Below are positions 51,421 to 61,264 of a stretch of 64,000 nucleotides of DNA, one piece after another. The stretch spans positions 1 to 64,000 of the forward strand of contig NZ_MJAK01000001.1 in assembly GCF_001742745.1 (NCBI RefSeq), read 5' to 3'. Positions within the stretch are counted from its first letter, which is position 1. Each line of letters opens with the position of its first letter. The DNA comes from Curtobacterium sp. ER1/6. GTDB lineage: Bacteria > Actinomycetota > Actinomycetes > Actinomycetales > Microbacteriaceae. The notes beneath the pieces were generated by a model that did not search any database, was not told the DNA's origin, and worked only from the letters and a program-made list of their open reading frames with translations. Both the position numbers and the translations under genes were made by a program.

Positions 51421-52404
51421 TCACACGGCCTGGCGACCCGGCGCCGCGTCGAGCAGGTGGGCCAGGTGCGGCGGCACGGTGCCCCCGCGCGCCACCGTCG
51501 CGCGGGCCCACAGGCGCCCGGCCCGGTACGACGACCGGACCAGGGGGCCCGCGAGGACGCCGGCGAACCCGATCCGCTCGGCGACCTCGCGGAGTTCGAC
51601 GAACTCCTCCGGCGCGACCCAGCGCGCGACCGGCAGGTGCCGGGGCGAGGGCCGGAGGTACTGGGTCAGCGTGACGATGTCGGTTCCGGCGTCGTGCAGC
51701 TGCTGCAGGGCGTCCTCCACCTCGTCGCGTTCCTCGCCCATCCCGAGGATGAGGTTGGACTTCGTGACCAAACCGGCGTCGCGACCCTGCGTGATGACGT
51801 CGAGCGAGCGCTCGAAGCGGAACGCGGGCCGGATGCGCTTGAAGATGCGCGGGACGGTCTCGACGTTGTGCGCGAACACCTCGGGTCGCGCGGCGAAGAC
51901 CTGCCCGAGCTGGTCTGGTCTACCGTTGAAGTCGGGGACCAGGATCTCGACGCCGGTGCCGGGGGAGTGCGTGTGGATCGCGCGGATGGTCTCGGCGTAG
52001 AGCCAGGCACCCCCGTCCTCGAGGTCGTCGCGGGCGACGCCGGTCACGGTGGCGTACCTGAGCCCCATCTCGGCGACGGAGTCCGCGACGCGGCGGGGTT
52101 CGTCGCGGTCGAGGTCCTCCGGCTTGCCGGTGTCGATCTGGCAGAAGTCACACCGTCGGGTGCACTGCGAACCGCCGATGAGGAAGGTGGCCTCGCGGTC
52201 CTCCCAGCACTCGAAGATGTTCGGGCAGCCGGCCTCCTGGCACACGGTGTGGAGCTGCTTGTCGCGGACCAGGCCGGAGAGCTCGCGGAACTCCGGTCCC
52301 TGCGTCGCCCGCGTCTTGATCCACGCGGGCTTGACCTCGATGGGCGTCGCGGCGTTGCGGGCCTCGACGCGGAGCATCCGTCGGCCGTCGGGGGCGAGGG
52401 TCAT
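51421..52404 (-). CDS. lipA: Lipoyl synthase
   Basis: A 327-aa radical-SAM enzyme that inserts two sulfurs into protein-bound octanoate. The auxiliary cluster ligands are C55, C60 and C66 ([12 protein letters not shown]), the SAM-cluster motif is CTRRCDFC (C81, C85, C88), and the C-terminal RSSYRAG supplies the conserved Ser ligand. ATG 52404 overlaps the lipB stop by 4 bases, so the two lipoate genes are coupled. It is convergent with ftsY. Confidence 0.97.
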   Translation of the reverse strand: MTLAPDGRRMLRVEARNAATPIEVKPAWIKTRATQGPEFRELSGLVRDKQLHTVCQEAGCPNIFECWEDREATFLIGGSQCTRRCDFCQIDTGKPEDLDRDEPRRVADSVAEMGLRYATVTGVARDDLEDGGAWLYAETIRAIHTHSPGTGVEILVPDFNGRPDQLGQVFAARPEVFAHNVETVPRIFKRIRPAFRFERSLDVITQGRDAGLVTKSNLILGMGEERDEVEDALQQLHDAGTDIVTLTQYLRPSPRHLPVARWVAPEEFVELREVAERIGFAGVLAGPLVRSSYRAGRLWARATVARGGTVPPHLAHLLDAAPGRQAV

Positions 52405-53081
52405 GCGGCGACCTCCTGTCGCGTGGTGCTGATGCGGCTGCCGGCGTGCATGCCGTCCACCGCCTGCTGGATCCGGGGTCCGACGAGGGCGGCGACCTCG
52501 TCGACGGTGACGGGCCTGCCGGCGGCGCGGCTCAGGGTGGTGACGCCCGCGTCGGCGATCCCGCACGGCACGATCGCCGCGTAGGCGTCGAGCGCGTTCG
52601 TGCAGTTGATCGCGATGCCGTGGCTCGTGACCCCCTCGGCCACGTGCAGGCCGATCGCGCCGACCTTGTCGTGGTCCGCCCCGTCCGCGCCCGGGACCCA
52701 CGCGCCGCTCCGCCCGTCGACCCGGACGGCGGCCACCCCGACCGCCGCGGCGACGTCGATGACGACCTGCTCGAGGTCGCGCACCCACGCCACGACGTCG
52801 AGCGGCTCCGCCAGCCGGACGATCGGGTAGACGACGAGCTGACCGGGGCCGTGCCAGGTGATGCGGCCGCCGCGGTCGACCTCGACCACGGGGGAGCCGT
52901 CCGTCGGCAGGTCGCTGGGCTCGGTGCGGCGTCCTGCGGTGTACACCGACGGGTGCTCGCAGAGGACCACGACGCCCGGCGACCGTCCGGCCACCACGTC
53001 GGACCGGTACCCGCGCTGCACCGCCACACCCGCCGCGTGGTCGAGCAGGCCGGGCCACCGGATGATCTCGAGTCCTCCCAC
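52401..53081 (-). CDS. lipB: Octanoyl-ACP:protein N-octanoyltransferase
   Basis: A 226-aa enzyme transferring octanoate from acyl carrier protein to lipoyl domains. [18 protein letters not shown] is the family signature, the catalytic Lys is in [10 protein letters not shown] and the catalytic Cys in IVPCGI. I place the start at GTG 53081 because TACGGT (53094-53089) ends 7 bases before it. The other in-frame GTG at 53090 shares bases with that hexamer and would add only three residues. Confidence 0.94.
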   Translation of the reverse strand: MGGLEIIRWPGLLDHAAGVAVQRGYRSDVVAGRSPGVVVLCEHPSVYTAGRRTEPSDLPTDGSPVVEVDRGGRITWHGPGQLVVYPIVRLAEPLDVVAWVRDLEQVVIDVAAAVGVAAVRVDGRSGAWVPGADGADHDKVGAIGLHVAEGVTSHGIAINCTNALDAYAAIVPCGIADAGVTTLSRAAGRPVTVDEVAALVGPRIQQAVDGMHAGSRISTTRQEVAA

Positions 53082-53088
53082 GAGGAGC

Positions 53089-53094
53089 ACCGTA
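53089..53094 (-). promoter_or_regulatory. -10 element of lipB-lipA
   Basis: TACGGT on the minus strand, 7 bases before GTG 53081. It decides between two possible lipB starts. Confidence 0.5.
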
Positions 53095-53161
53095 CGGCAG
53101 TTCCTGGACGGCGTCCAACAACCGGCACGAGCGTCCGCAGGGGCCGCGACGAGCGGGACGG

Positions 53162-53167
53162 TAGGAT
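53162..53167 (+). promoter_or_regulatory. -10 element of ffh
   Basis: TAGGAT, 9 bases before ATG 53177. Confidence 0.5.
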
Positions 53168-53176
53168 CGACGGATC

Positions 53177-54736
53177 ATGGCGCAATTCGGCTCACTCTCC
53201 GATCGGCTGACCGAGACCTTCCGCAACCTGCGGAGCAAGGGTCGGCTGACCCCGTCCGACGTCGACGGCACCGTCCGCGAGATCCGCCGGGCGCTGCTCG
53301 ACGCGGACGTCGCGCTCGAGGTCGTCAAGGCCTTCACCGCCTCGGTGCGGGAGCGCGCGCTCTCCGACGAGGTCAACAAGGCACTCAACCCGGCCCAGCA
53401 GGTCGTCCAGATCGTCAACGAGGAACTCGTCGGCATCCTCGGCGGCCAGCAGCGACGACTCGAGTTCGCGAAGCGGCCGCCGACGGTCATCATGCTCGCG
53501 GGCCTCCAGGGTGCCGGCAAGACGACCCTCGCGGGCAAGCTCGGCAAGTGGCTCAAGAAGGACGGCCACACCCCGATGCTCGTCGCGGCGGACCTCCAGC
53601 GTCCGAACGCCGTGCAGCAGCTGCAGGTCGTCGGTGAGCAGGCCGGCGTGCACGTCTTCGCGCCGGAGCCCGGCAACGGGGTCGGCGACCCGGTGAAGGT
53701 CGCGAAGAACGCGATCAAGGCCGCGGTCGACCAGCAGTACGACACCGTCATCGTGGACACCGCCGGTCGTCTCGGCGTCGACGCCGAGCTGATGAAGCAG
53801 GCGGCGAACATCCGCAAGGCCGTCGACCCGGACGAGGTCCTGTTCGTCATCGACGCGATGATCGGTCAGGATGCCGTGAACACCGCCCGTGCCTTCCAGG
53901 AGGGCGTCGACTTCACCGGCGTCGTCCTGTCGAAGCTCGACGGCGACGCCCGCGGTGGTGCGGCCCTGTCGGTCGCCAGCGTGACCGGCCGTCCGATCAT
54001 GTTCGCGTCCACGGGCGAGGGGCTCGACGACTTCGAGCCGTTCCACCCGGACCGCATGGCGAGCCGCATCCTCGACCTCGGCGACATCCTCTCGCTCATC
54101 GAGCAGGCGCAGTCGGCGTTCGACGAGGACGAGGCCCGCAAGGTCGCCGAGAAGATCGCGACCGACTCGTTCACGCTCGACGACTTCCTCGCGCAGATGC
54201 AGCAGCTGCGCAAGGCTGGCTCGATCAAGGGCATGCTCGGCATGCTCCCGGGCGCAAAGGGCATGCGCGAGGCACTCGACAACTTCGACGAGGGCGAGAT
54301 CGTCCGGACCGAGGCGATCATCCAGTCGATGACGAAGCAGGAGCGCCAGCTGCCGAAGCTCCTCAACGGCTCGCGGCGGCTCCGCATCGCCAAGGGTTCC
54401 GGCACGACCGTGACCGAGGTCAACGCCCTCGTGAACCGCTTCGAGCAGGCCGCCAAGATGATGAAGACCGTCGCGCGCGGCGGTGTGCCGCAGATGCCGG
54501 GCATGGGCCCCATCCCGGGCATGCACGGCGGCAAGAAGAAGCAGCAGCAGGGCGGCGCCAAGAAGAAGAAGGTCGGCAACCCCGCCAAGCGCGCGGCCCT
54601 GGCCTCCGGTGCGGCGGCGCAGCCGCAGCAGCAGGCGCCGAGCGGGTCGGGCTTCGGCTTCGGTGGCGGTGCCAAGGGCGGGAAGGCGCCGAGCGAGGAA
54701 GAGCTCGCCAGTCTGCAGAAGTTCCTGGGCCGCTGA
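53177..54736 (+). CDS. ffh: Signal recognition particle protein Ffh
   Basis: A 519-aa SRP54 GTPase that binds signal peptides and 4.5S RNA. The N domain is followed by [18 protein letters not shown] (G1), DTAGRLGVD (G3), [14 protein letters not shown] (G4) and the Met-rich M domain (about 300-445, with [22 protein letters not shown] and QAAKMMK). The C-terminal 60 residues are a Lys/Gln/Gly-rich tail typical of actinobacterial Ffh. Its receptor gene ftsY lies 1.8 kb upstream with lipB-lipA in between. Confidence 0.97.
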   Translation: MAQFGSLSDRLTETFRNLRSKGRLTPSDVDGTVREIRRALLDADVALEVVKAFTASVRERALSDEVNKALNPAQQVVQIVNEELVGILGGQQRRLEFAKRPPTVIMLAGLQGAGKTTLAGKLGKWLKKDGHTPMLVAADLQRPNAVQQLQVVGEQAGVHVFAPEPGNGVGDPVKVAKNAIKAAVDQQYDTVIVDTAGRLGVDAELMKQAANIRKAVDPDEVLFVIDAMIGQDAVNTARAFQEGVDFTGVVLSKLDGDARGGAALSVASVTGRPIMFASTGEGLDDFEPFHPDRMASRILDLGDILSLIEQAQSAFDEDEARKVAEKIATDSFTLDDFLAQMQQLRKAGSIKGMLGMLPGAKGMREALDNFDEGEIVRTEAIIQSMTKQERQLPKLLNGSRRLRIAKGSGTTVTEVNALVNRFEQAAKMMKTVARGGVPQMPGMGPIPGMHGGKKKQQQGGAKKKKVGNPAKRAALASGAAAQPQQQAPSGSGFGFGGGAKGGKAPSEEELASLQKFLGR

Positions 54737-54737
54737 T

Positions 54738-54804
54738 CGCGACCCGTGCAGACGGGAGGCCCGTGGCGGATCCGCCACGGGCCTCCCGTCTGCACGGGGT
54801 CGCG
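54738..54804. repeat. GACGGGAGG palindrome, copy 7 (extended)
   Basis: The left arm 54738-54770 pairs with 54771-54804 almost completely (one extra G on the right side). The family core is embedded as GCAGACGGGAGGCCCG. It fills the whole gap between the ffh stop and the end of the convergent YbdK gene. Confidence 0.9.
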
Positions 54805-54805
54805 G

Positions 54806-55936
54806 CTAGAGCGACTCCCGCAGCTCCGTCACCAGGTGACGGACGACCGCCCGGAGGTCGCCACCGTTCTCCTGCGCGACCCGGAGCTGCCGCTGGTACG
54901 ACGCGCCGTCGGCGATCATCGTGTCCAGGTGGTGCAGCTCCTGCTGGCAGCCGAGCCGCTCGGCGATCGGGTCGAGGCGTCCGACCAGGTCGTGGACCTC
55001 GTCCGTGACCAGGCGTTCGTCGCCGGCGGCGTTCGTGATGATCTCCGCCTCCATGCCGTAGCGCGCCGCGCGCCACTTGTTCTCGCGGATGAACCACGGC
55101 TGCATCGACGGCAGGGTCTCGCCGCGGTCGAGCCGGTCGGAGAGCGCCGTGACCAGGCACTGGACGAACGCGGTGACGGCGCCGACCTCGTGCAGGGTCG
55201 AGATGCCGTCCGAGACGCGGTTCTCGAGCGTGCCCCAGCCGGGCGACGGGCGGATGTCCCACCGCAGGTCCTTGAAGCCCTCGATCACGCCGGTCCTCGT
55301 CAGGTCGTCGACGACGGTCTCGAAGTCGGCCCACCCGGTGACGTCCGGCGGCAGCCCACCGGTCGGCAGCTGCTGGAACATGAGCGCCCGGTTCGACGCG
55401 TAACCGGTGTCGGTGCCGCCCCAGAACGGGCTCGACGCGGTGAAGGCCTGCAGGTGCGGCACGTAGGCGAGCATCGCGTTCATGATCGGCACCGCCTTGT
55501 CGCGGTCGTCGATCCCGACGTGCACGTGGACACCCCAGATGAGCATCTGCCGACCCCACCAGCGCGTCCGGTCGATGAGCGTCGTGTAGTGCTCGCTGTC
55601 CGGGGTGATCTCCTGCTGGTCCCACACCGCGAAGGGGTGCGTGCCCGAGCACATCACCTGTGCGTCGAGGGGCTCGGCCGCGTCGACGACCTCGCCGATG
55701 ATGCCCGCGAGCTCCCGCGTCGCGCCGCCGACCGTGTCGTGCACGCCGGTGACGACCTCGACCGTGTTCGTGAGGAGCTCCTCGGTGACCCGGTCGGGGT
55801 CGCCGAGGCGTTCCTGCACGGCGGAGATCACGGCGGGGGCACGGGGCGCGAGGTCGCCGGTGTCGCGGTCGACCAGCGGGAGCTCCCACTCGACGCCGAG
55901 GGTCGACGGGCGGGACTCGGTGAAGCGGATGTCCAT
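54806..55936 (-). CDS. Carboxylate-amine ligase (YbdK/GCS2 family)
   Basis: A 376-aa member of the glutamate-cysteine ligase 2 family. LGVEWELPLVDRDTGDL at the N-terminus carries the metal-binding Glu, and MCSGTHPFAVW, GVHVHVGIDDRDKAV, SPGWGTLENRVSD and FIRENKWRAARYG are conserved in the family. It joins an amine to the gamma-carboxylate of glutamate or a related acid using ATP. Actinobacteria make mycothiol rather than glutathione, so the real substrate is unclear. ATG 55936; a CAGGAT hexamer lies 6 bases upstream. Confidence 0.9.
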   Translation of the reverse strand: MDIRFTESRPSTLGVEWELPLVDRDTGDLAPRAPAVISAVQERLGDPDRVTEELLTNTVEVVTGVHDTVGGATRELAGIIGEVVDAAEPLDAQVMCSGTHPFAVWDQQEITPDSEHYTTLIDRTRWWGRQMLIWGVHVHVGIDDRDKAVPIMNAMLAYVPHLQAFTASSPFWGGTDTGYASNRALMFQQLPTGGLPPDVTGWADFETVVDDLTRTGVIEGFKDLRWDIRPSPGWGTLENRVSDGISTLHEVGAVTAFVQCLVTALSDRLDRGETLPSMQPWFIRENKWRAARYGMEAEIITNAAGDERLVTDEVHDLVGRLDPIAERLGCQQELHHLDTMIADGASYQRQLRVAQENGGDLRAVVRHLVTELRESL

Positions 55937-56014
55937 GCAGCCATCCTGCCCGTCGGGTTGGAGGGTCGGCACAAGGAACTCGGACCGCACCACGTCGTCG
56001 GGCAGAGTGGTGTC

Positions 56015-58150
56015 ATGAGCACCGTCGCTTCGACGCCCGTGGTCCCGGACGTGCTCCGGACCGTCGCGTCGCCCTGGACCCTCGGACCGCTGCACCTGCG
56101 GAACCGGGTGGTGATGGGGTCGATGCACACCGGGCTCGAGGTGCTCGACGACGGCGGGGCCGCCCTCGCCGCGTTCTACCGCGAGCGCGCGGCCGGGGGC
56201 GTCGGCTGCATCGTCACGGGCGGGATCGCGATCAGCGACGAGGCCCGCGGGGGCCCGGACTTCGCGGTGTTCGGCGCCGGGGGAGCGGACGAGCGCTTCC
56301 GCGTCGCGGTCGAGGCCGTGCACGAGGAGGGCGGGGCCGTCCTCGCGCAGCTGTTCCACGCGGGGCGGTACGCACTCGCCAGCGGGATGGTCGACCGGCA
56401 CGGACGTCCCCAGCGCGTCGTGGCGCCCAGCGCGTTGCCGTGGGCCGCGGCCCGTGGTGTCGTGCCGACGGAGCTGTCGGCGGACGAGGTCGGCCGGACC
56501 GTCGAGGACTTCGCCGCCGCTGCCCGGGCGGCCCGGGCGATCGGCTTCGACGGGGTCGAGATCATGGCGTCGGAGGGGTACCTGGTCAACCAGTTCCAGT
56601 CGCCGCTGACGAACCTGCGTGACGACGAGTGGGGCGGGGACGCCGTCCGTCGGCGCCGCTTCGCGGTCGAGGTCGTGCGGGCCGTCCGCAGCGCCGTGCC
56701 GGACCTCGCCGTCACGATCCGGCTGTCGGGCGCGGACCTCATGCCGGGGTCGACGACCGAGGACGAGGTCGACGCCCTCGTGCACGACCTGCTGCCGCTC
56801 GGCCTCGACGGCATCTCCGTGGGGATCGGCTGGCACGAGTCGCGCACGCCGACCGTGCAGGCGGCGGTGCCGCACGGGGCGTGGCTCGCGTACGCGGCCC
56901 GGGTCGCCCGGGTCGTGCGGGCGTCGGACCACCCGGAGGTCCGGGTGATCGCGTCGAACCGGATGACCGACCTGCGGGACGGCGAGGCCGTGCTCGGCGA
57001 CGGGCTCCTCGACGCGGTGGCCCTGGCCCGGCCGTTCCTCGCCGACCCCGACCTGGTGCGGCGCTCGCTCGACGGCCGCTTCGACCTCGTCAACACCTGC
57101 ATCGGCTGCAACCAGGCCTGCCTCGACCGCTCGATCGTCGGTACGCCGGTCTCCTGCCTGGTGAACCCCCGTGCCGGCCGCGAGCTGGCGTTCCCCGCCC
57201 GTCCGACGACCGCGCCGAAGCGGGTCGACGTGGTGGGCGGTGGTCCCGCGGGGCTCGCGGCCGCCGTGGACGCCGCACGGCGTGGACACCGCGTCACCCT
57301 GTGGGAGGCCGACCGTGCCCTCGGCGGGCAGTTCGCCCTCGCCGCGGCGATCCCGGGCAAGGAGGACTACGCCGCCACCGTCCGTGCCGCACGGGCCGAG
57401 CTCGACGACCGCGGTGCCACGGTCCACCTCGGACGGCCGGCCACGACCACGGACCTGCTCGGCAGCGACGCCGTCGTGCTCGCCCCCGGTGTGGTCCCGC
57501 GCGTGGTCGACCTGCCGGGCGCGGACCTGCCGCACGTGGTGTCGTACGAGACGGCGCTCCGCGACGGCGTCCCACCGGGCACCGTCGCGATCGTCGGCGG
57601 GGGAGGCATCGGCGTCGACACCGCGGCGTTCCTGGTGGAGTCGCCCGACGAGGTCGTCCGCGCCGCGGCGTTCGCCGAGCGGTGGGACGTCGACGTCGCC
57701 GCGGACGTCATCGGCGACGTGCCGCAGCGGCTGCCGGCGTCGGACCGGTTGCTCCGGCCCGGGGACCAGGTGACGGTGCTCCGCCGGTCGGGCCGGTTCG
57801 GGCAGGGCGTCGGCATCACCTCGCGGTGGGTCGCGGTCGGGCGGCTGCGGGACGCCGGGGTGCGGATGGTCGGCGGCGTGCAGGAGTACCTCCGGATCGA
57901 GCCGGGCGCGCTCTGGATCCGCGACGAGGACGGGCTCGAGCGGGCGGTCCCGGCCGACCACGTGGTGGTGTGCGCCGGCCAGGAGCGGGCGTCCCGACCG
58001 GACACCGACGGCGTCGACGGCCTGGTGGCGGCGCTCCGTGCGGCGGGTGTCGCGCACGAGGTGGTCGGCGGTGCCCGGGACGCCCGGAGCGTCGACGCGG
58101 TGCGGGCGACGAGCGAGGCGCTCGAGGCCGTCCGACGCCTCGCGCCGTGA
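56015..58150 (+). CDS. NADH:flavin oxidoreductase / 2,4-dienoyl-CoA reductase family
   Basis: A 711-aa two-domain flavoenzyme. Residues 1-350 form an FMN TIM barrel of the old yellow enzyme type (QLFHAGRYA, GFDGVEIMASEGYLVNQFQSPLTN). Cys at 362, 365, 369 and 381 (CIGCNQAC followed by SC) bind a [4Fe-4S] cluster. The C-terminal half carries GGGPAGLAAAVDAARRG for FAD and GGGGIGVDTAAFL for NAD(P)H. The architecture equals FadH and trimethylamine dehydrogenase; the active-site replacement and lack of neighbours leave the substrate open. ATG 56015 is divergent from the YbdK gene. Confidence 0.88.
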   Translation: MSTVASTPVVPDVLRTVASPWTLGPLHLRNRVVMGSMHTGLEVLDDGGAALAAFYRERAAGGVGCIVTGGIAISDEARGGPDFAVFGAGGADERFRVAVEAVHEEGGAVLAQLFHAGRYALASGMVDRHGRPQRVVAPSALPWAAARGVVPTELSADEVGRTVEDFAAAARAARAIGFDGVEIMASEGYLVNQFQSPLTNLRDDEWGGDAVRRRRFAVEVVRAVRSAVPDLAVTIRLSGADLMPGSTTEDEVDALVHDLLPLGLDGISVGIGWHESRTPTVQAAVPHGAWLAYAARVARVVRASDHPEVRVIASNRMTDLRDGEAVLGDGLLDAVALARPFLADPDLVRRSLDGRFDLVNTCIGCNQACLDRSIVGTPVSCLVNPRAGRELAFPARPTTAPKRVDVVGGGPAGLAAAVDAARRGHRVTLWEADRALGGQFALAAAIPGKEDYAATVRAARAELDDRGATVHLGRPATTTDLLGSDAVVLAPGVVPRVVDLPGADLPHVVSYETALRDGVPPGTVAIVGGGGIGVDTAAFLVESPDEVVRAAAFAERWDVDVAADVIGDVPQRLPASDRLLRPGDQVTVLRRSGRFGQGVGITSRWVAVGRLRDAGVRMVGGVQEYLRIEPGALWIRDEDGLERAVPADHVVVCAGQERASRPDTDGVDGLVAALRAAGVAHEVVGGARDARSVDAVRATSEALEAVRRLAP

Positions 58151-58172
58151 CCCGGTGATGCACCGGCGCGTC

Positions 58173-58206
58173 CTGACTCGCTTCTCGGCGGGAAACCTGC
58201 AAGAAT
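58173..58206 (+). promoter_or_regulatory. Possible promoter of rpsP operon
   Basis: The extended -10-like TGCAAGAAT ends at 58206. CTGACT (58173-58178) upstream is a poor -35 at 22 bases. The remaining leader to 58332 shows no clear structure. Confidence 0.3.
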
Positions 58207-58332
58207 GAACGGTCGAATCGCGTCTGCTCGACCCTCTATCCAGCAGGTCGCGACTCCCTTCGAGCTTCCACCGCGCGTGCCCCCACGCCCGCGGTTCCGG
58301 TTCAACCACAACAACACGCAACAGGAGTAATT

Positions 58333-58749
58333 GTGGCTGTCAAGATCCGTCTCAAGCGCCTCGGCAAGATCCGTGCGCCCTACTACCGCATCGTCGTCGC
58401 CGACTCGCGCACCAAGCGCGACGGTCGTGTGATCGAGGAGATCGGTCAGTACCACCCGACCGAGGAGCCCTCGGTCATCAAGATCGAGTCCGAGCGTGCG
58501 CTCTACTGGCTCGGCGTCGGCGCGCAGCCGACCGAGCAGGTCGCGGCGCTCCTCAAGCTCACCGGCGACTGGGGCAAGTTCAAGGGCGAGGGCAACACCG
58601 AGTCCACCGTCAAGGTCGCCGAGCCGAAGCAGGCCTTCGTCGCGGACACCGCCAAGAAGGCCGTCCTCAAGCCGAAGTCGGAGAAGACGGCCCCCGCCGC
58701 CGCTCCGGCCGAGTCGGCCGACGACGCCGCCGAGACGACCGAGGCCTGA
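58333..58749 (+). CDS. rpsP: 30S ribosomal protein S16
   Basis: A 138-aa bS16. [38 protein letters not shown] is the conserved core. Residues after about 85 form a Lys-rich, then Ala/Glu-rich extension typical of actinobacterial bS16. GTG 58333 has CAGGAG upstream. It is the first gene of the rpsP-khpA-rimM-trmD operon. Confidence 0.97.
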   Translation: MAVKIRLKRLGKIRAPYYRIVVADSRTKRDGRVIEEIGQYHPTEEPSVIKIESERALYWLGVGAQPTEQVAALLKLTGDWGKFKGEGNTESTVKVAEPKQAFVADTAKKAVLKPKSEKTAPAAAPAESADDAAETTEA

Positions 58750-58753
58750 TTCC

Positions 58754-58990
58754 TTGCTCGACTCTGCGCTGACGCACCTCGTCAAGGGGATCGTCGATCA
58801 CCCGGACGACGTCCGCGTCGCCAGTTCCACCTCCGCGCGTGGCGAGGTCCTCGAGGTGCGTGTGCACCCCGAGGACCTCGGTCGCGTGATCGGTCGCGCC
58901 GGACGGACCGCGAAGGCGCTCCGCACCCTCGTCTCGGCTCTCGCCGACGGCAAGCGGGTGCGGGTCGACGTGGTCGACACCGATTCCTAG
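58754..58990 (+). CDS. khpA: KH-domain RNA-binding protein KhpA
   Basis: A 78-aa single KH-domain protein (YlqC family). The GxxG RNA-grip loop is GRVIGRAGRTAKALRTLV. KhpA pairs with KhpB/EloR in other Gram-positives to control cell length and bind sRNAs. The start TTG 58754 is 4 bases after rpsP, and the position between rpsP and rimM is the conserved one. Confidence 0.92.
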   Translation: MLDSALTHLVKGIVDHPDDVRVASSTSARGEVLEVRVHPEDLGRVIGRAGRTAKALRTLVSALADGKRVRVDVVDTDS

Positions 58991-59009
58991 GGAGACGACC
59001 CAGCTCCGG

Positions 59010-59543
59010 GTGGGTCGAATCACGAAGGCGCACGGGCTCAAGGGCGGCATCAAGCTCGAGCTCTACACCGACGACCCGGATCGTCGGTTCACGCCGGGGG
59101 CCGAGTTCACGCTCCAGGTCCCCGCGGACTCCCCGTGGTCGGGCAAGACCCTGACCATCGACGAGCTCCGCTGGTACAACGGCCACCCGGTCGCCTTCTT
59201 CGAGGGCGTCGCGGACCGCACCGCTGCCGAGTCCCTCGCGCGGGCGATCCTCTGGGTCGAGCAGGACGCCGATGCCGAGACCGGTGAGGACGACGCCTGG
59301 TACGACCACCAGCTCGTCGGGCTCCGGGTCCTCCGCGACGGCGTCGAGGTCGGCACCGTCGCACGGGTCGACCACCTGCCGGCGCAGGACCTGCTGGCCG
59401 TCGACACCCCTGACCGCGGCGAGGTGCTCGTGCCGTTCGTCTCGGCGATCGTGCCGTCGGTCGACATCGAGGCCGGCACGGTCACGGTCACGCCGCCGAC
59501 CGGCCTGTTCGAGGACACCTCGCGGCCCGAGACGATCTCCTAG
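59010..59543 (+). CDS. rimM: Ribosome maturation factor RimM
   Basis: A 177-aa 16S rRNA processing factor binding S19 near the 30S head. GRITKAHGLKGGIKLELYTDDPDRRF is the N-terminal domain start, and LRVLRDGVEVGTVARVDHLPAQDLLAV is the PRC barrel. GTG 59010 is the only standard start available. Family members usually begin a few residues earlier, and in-frame bases upstream read TTQLR before the GTG with no ATG/GTG/TTG. The true start may be non-canonical, or the protein may be slightly short. Confidence 0.9.
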   Translation: MGRITKAHGLKGGIKLELYTDDPDRRFTPGAEFTLQVPADSPWSGKTLTIDELRWYNGHPVAFFEGVADRTAAESLARAILWVEQDADAETGEDDAWYDHQLVGLRVLRDGVEVGTVARVDHLPAQDLLAVDTPDRGEVLVPFVSAIVPSVDIEAGTVTVTPPTGLFEDTSRPETIS

Positions 59544-59549
59544 GCCGCC

Positions 59550-60251
59550 GTGCGCATCGACATCGTCACGATCTTCCCGGAGTTCTTCTCCGTGCTCGAC
59601 GTCTCCCTGCTCGGGAAGGCCCGCGTCGACGGGCTGCTCGACGTGCACGTGCACGACCTGCGCTCGTGGACGACGGACCGGCACCGGACCGTCGACGACA
59701 CCCCGTACGGCGGTGGCGCCGGCATGGTGATGAAGCCGGAGCCGTGGGCGCAGGCGCTGGCGTCGGTCCTCCGCGAGGACGGCTCGTCGACCCTGGTCGT
59801 CCCGACCCCGGCCGGTCGGCCGTTCACGCAGGCGATCGCGCGGACCCTCGCCGCGGACACCGACCACCTCGTGTTCGCCTGCGGGCGGTACGAGGGCATC
59901 GACGCCCGCGTGTTCGAGTGGGCGGCGTCCCGGTGCTCGGTCGTCGAGCTCTCGCTCGGCGACTACGTGCTGAACGGTGGCGAGGTCGCCGCGATGGCGA
60001 TGATCGAGGCCGTCGGACGACTGGTGCCCGGCGTCGTCGGCAACCCCGAGTCCCTCGTCGAGGAGTCCCACGAGGACGGCCTGCTCGAGTACCCCTCGTA
60101 CACGAAGCCGGCGGTCTGGCGTGACCTCGAGGTGCCGGACGTGCTGCTCAGCGGGCACCACGCCCGGGTCGCCGCGTGGCGGCACGAGCAGCAGGTGGAG
60201 CGGACGCGGCGCGTCCGCCCGGACCTGCTGCCGGACGACTCTGCGCGCTGA
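59550..60251 (+). CDS. trmD: tRNA (guanine37-N1)-methyltransferase
   Basis: A 233-aa SPOUT methyltransferase that prevents +1 frameshifting by making m1G37. [43 protein letters not shown] and [22 protein letters not shown] (trefoil knot) are diagnostic. GTG 59550 is 6 bases after rimM. It is the last gene of the operon. Confidence 0.97.
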   Translation: MRIDIVTIFPEFFSVLDVSLLGKARVDGLLDVHVHDLRSWTTDRHRTVDDTPYGGGAGMVMKPEPWAQALASVLREDGSSTLVVPTPAGRPFTQAIARTLAADTDHLVFACGRYEGIDARVFEWAASRCSVVELSLGDYVLNGGEVAAMAMIEAVGRLVPGVVGNPESLVEESHEDGLLEYPSYTKPAVWRDLEVPDVLLSGHHARVAAWRHEQQVERTRRVRPDLLPDDSAR

Positions 60252-60266
60252 CTCGACGACGAGGCG

Positions 60267-60308
60267 GACGGGAGGCGCGGTACCAGCCGGTACCGCGCCT
60301 CCCGTCCG
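60267..60308. repeat. GACGGGAGG palindrome, copy 8
   Basis: GGACGGGAGGCGCGGTACC (60267-60285) is complementary to 60290-60308 around a 4-base loop. It lies between convergent trmD and map, reaching the map stop codon, and probably terminates both. Confidence 0.9.
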
Positions 60309-61100
60309 TCAGTCGGTGGTGTCGGCGCGCTGGGCGCGACGCAGGGTCAGGACCTCCGGACCGGTGTCGGTGACGGCGACCGTGTGCTCGACGTGCGCGG
60401 CTCGCGACCCGTCGACGCTCTTCAGGGTCCAGCCGTCCTCGTCCTGCACCAGCTCGTCGGTGCCCTGCATGAGCCACGGCTCGATCGCGACGACGAGGCC
60501 GGGACGGAGCTTCAGGCCACGGCCGGGGCGGCCGTCGTTCGGCACGTGTGGCTCGCCGTGCATCGTGCGCCCGACGCCGTGCCCGCCGAACTGCGTGTTC
60601 ACCGCGAACCCGGCGTCCTTCGCGACGCGGCCGATGGCGTACGAGACGTCACCGAGCTTGTTGCCCGGGCGGAACTGCTCGATGCCGGCGGCCAGGGCGC
60701 GCTCGACCGTGCCGATCAGCCGCTGGTCCTCGTCCCGCGCGGTGCCGACCTGCACGGTCACGGCGGAGTCCGCGACCCAGCCGTCCACGCTCGCGGCGAA
60801 GTCGAGGCTGACGAGGTCGCCGTCCACGAGCACGCGGTCGTGGGGGAGTCCGTGTAGTGCGGCGTCGTTGACCGACGTGCAGAGGTTCCGGCCGAAGGGC
60901 GAGTTGCCGAAGGACGGGTGGTAGTCGACGTAGCAGCTCACCGCACCCCGGTCGGCGATCAGGCGCGCGGCGACGCGGTCGAGGTCGAGCAGGTTCACGC
61001 CCACGTCGACGGTCTCGAGCAGTTCGTCGAGCACGTCGGCGACGAACCGACCGGCGGCGCGCAGGCCCTCCAGTTCGGCGGGGGTGCGGAGTTCGATCAT
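60309..61100 (-). CDS. map: Type I methionine aminopeptidase
   Basis: A 263-aa metalloprotease that removes N-terminal Met. The metal ligands are in LVSLDFAASVDGWVADSAVTV (two Asp), GGHGVGRTMHGEPHVPN (His), LVVAIEPW (Glu) and AAHVEHTVAV (Glu). It lacks the N-terminal zinc-ribbon extension of MapB-type enzymes. ATG 61100 is chosen; the longer frame to 61208 has no homology. A GGGGG stretch or a CAGGAT hexamer just upstream could serve initiation. Confidence 0.95.
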   Translation of the reverse strand: MIELRTPAELEGLRAAGRFVADVLDELLETVDVGVNLLDLDRVAARLIADRGAVSCYVDYHPSFGNSPFGRNLCTSVNDAALHGLPHDRVLVDGDLVSLDFAASVDGWVADSAVTVQVGTARDEDQRLIGTVERALAAGIEQFRPGNKLGDVSYAIGRVAKDAGFAVNTQFGGHGVGRTMHGEPHVPNDGRPGRGLKLRPGLVVAIEPWLMQGTDELVQDEDGWTLKSVDGSRAAHVEHTVAVTDTGPEVLTLRRAQRADTTD

Positions 61101-61264
61101 GCCCCCATCCTGCACCGGTTGGCGGGGACCGCCGTCCTGTGGCAAGATGGATCGCTGTGCCCTGGCTGGACTCTGCCACGGGGGAGTCGCCGATTCCGGG
61201 TACACCACTTCCTTCCACCACCGATCCGCGGCGACCCGTGCGCGTCCGCAGAGAGTGAACGACC

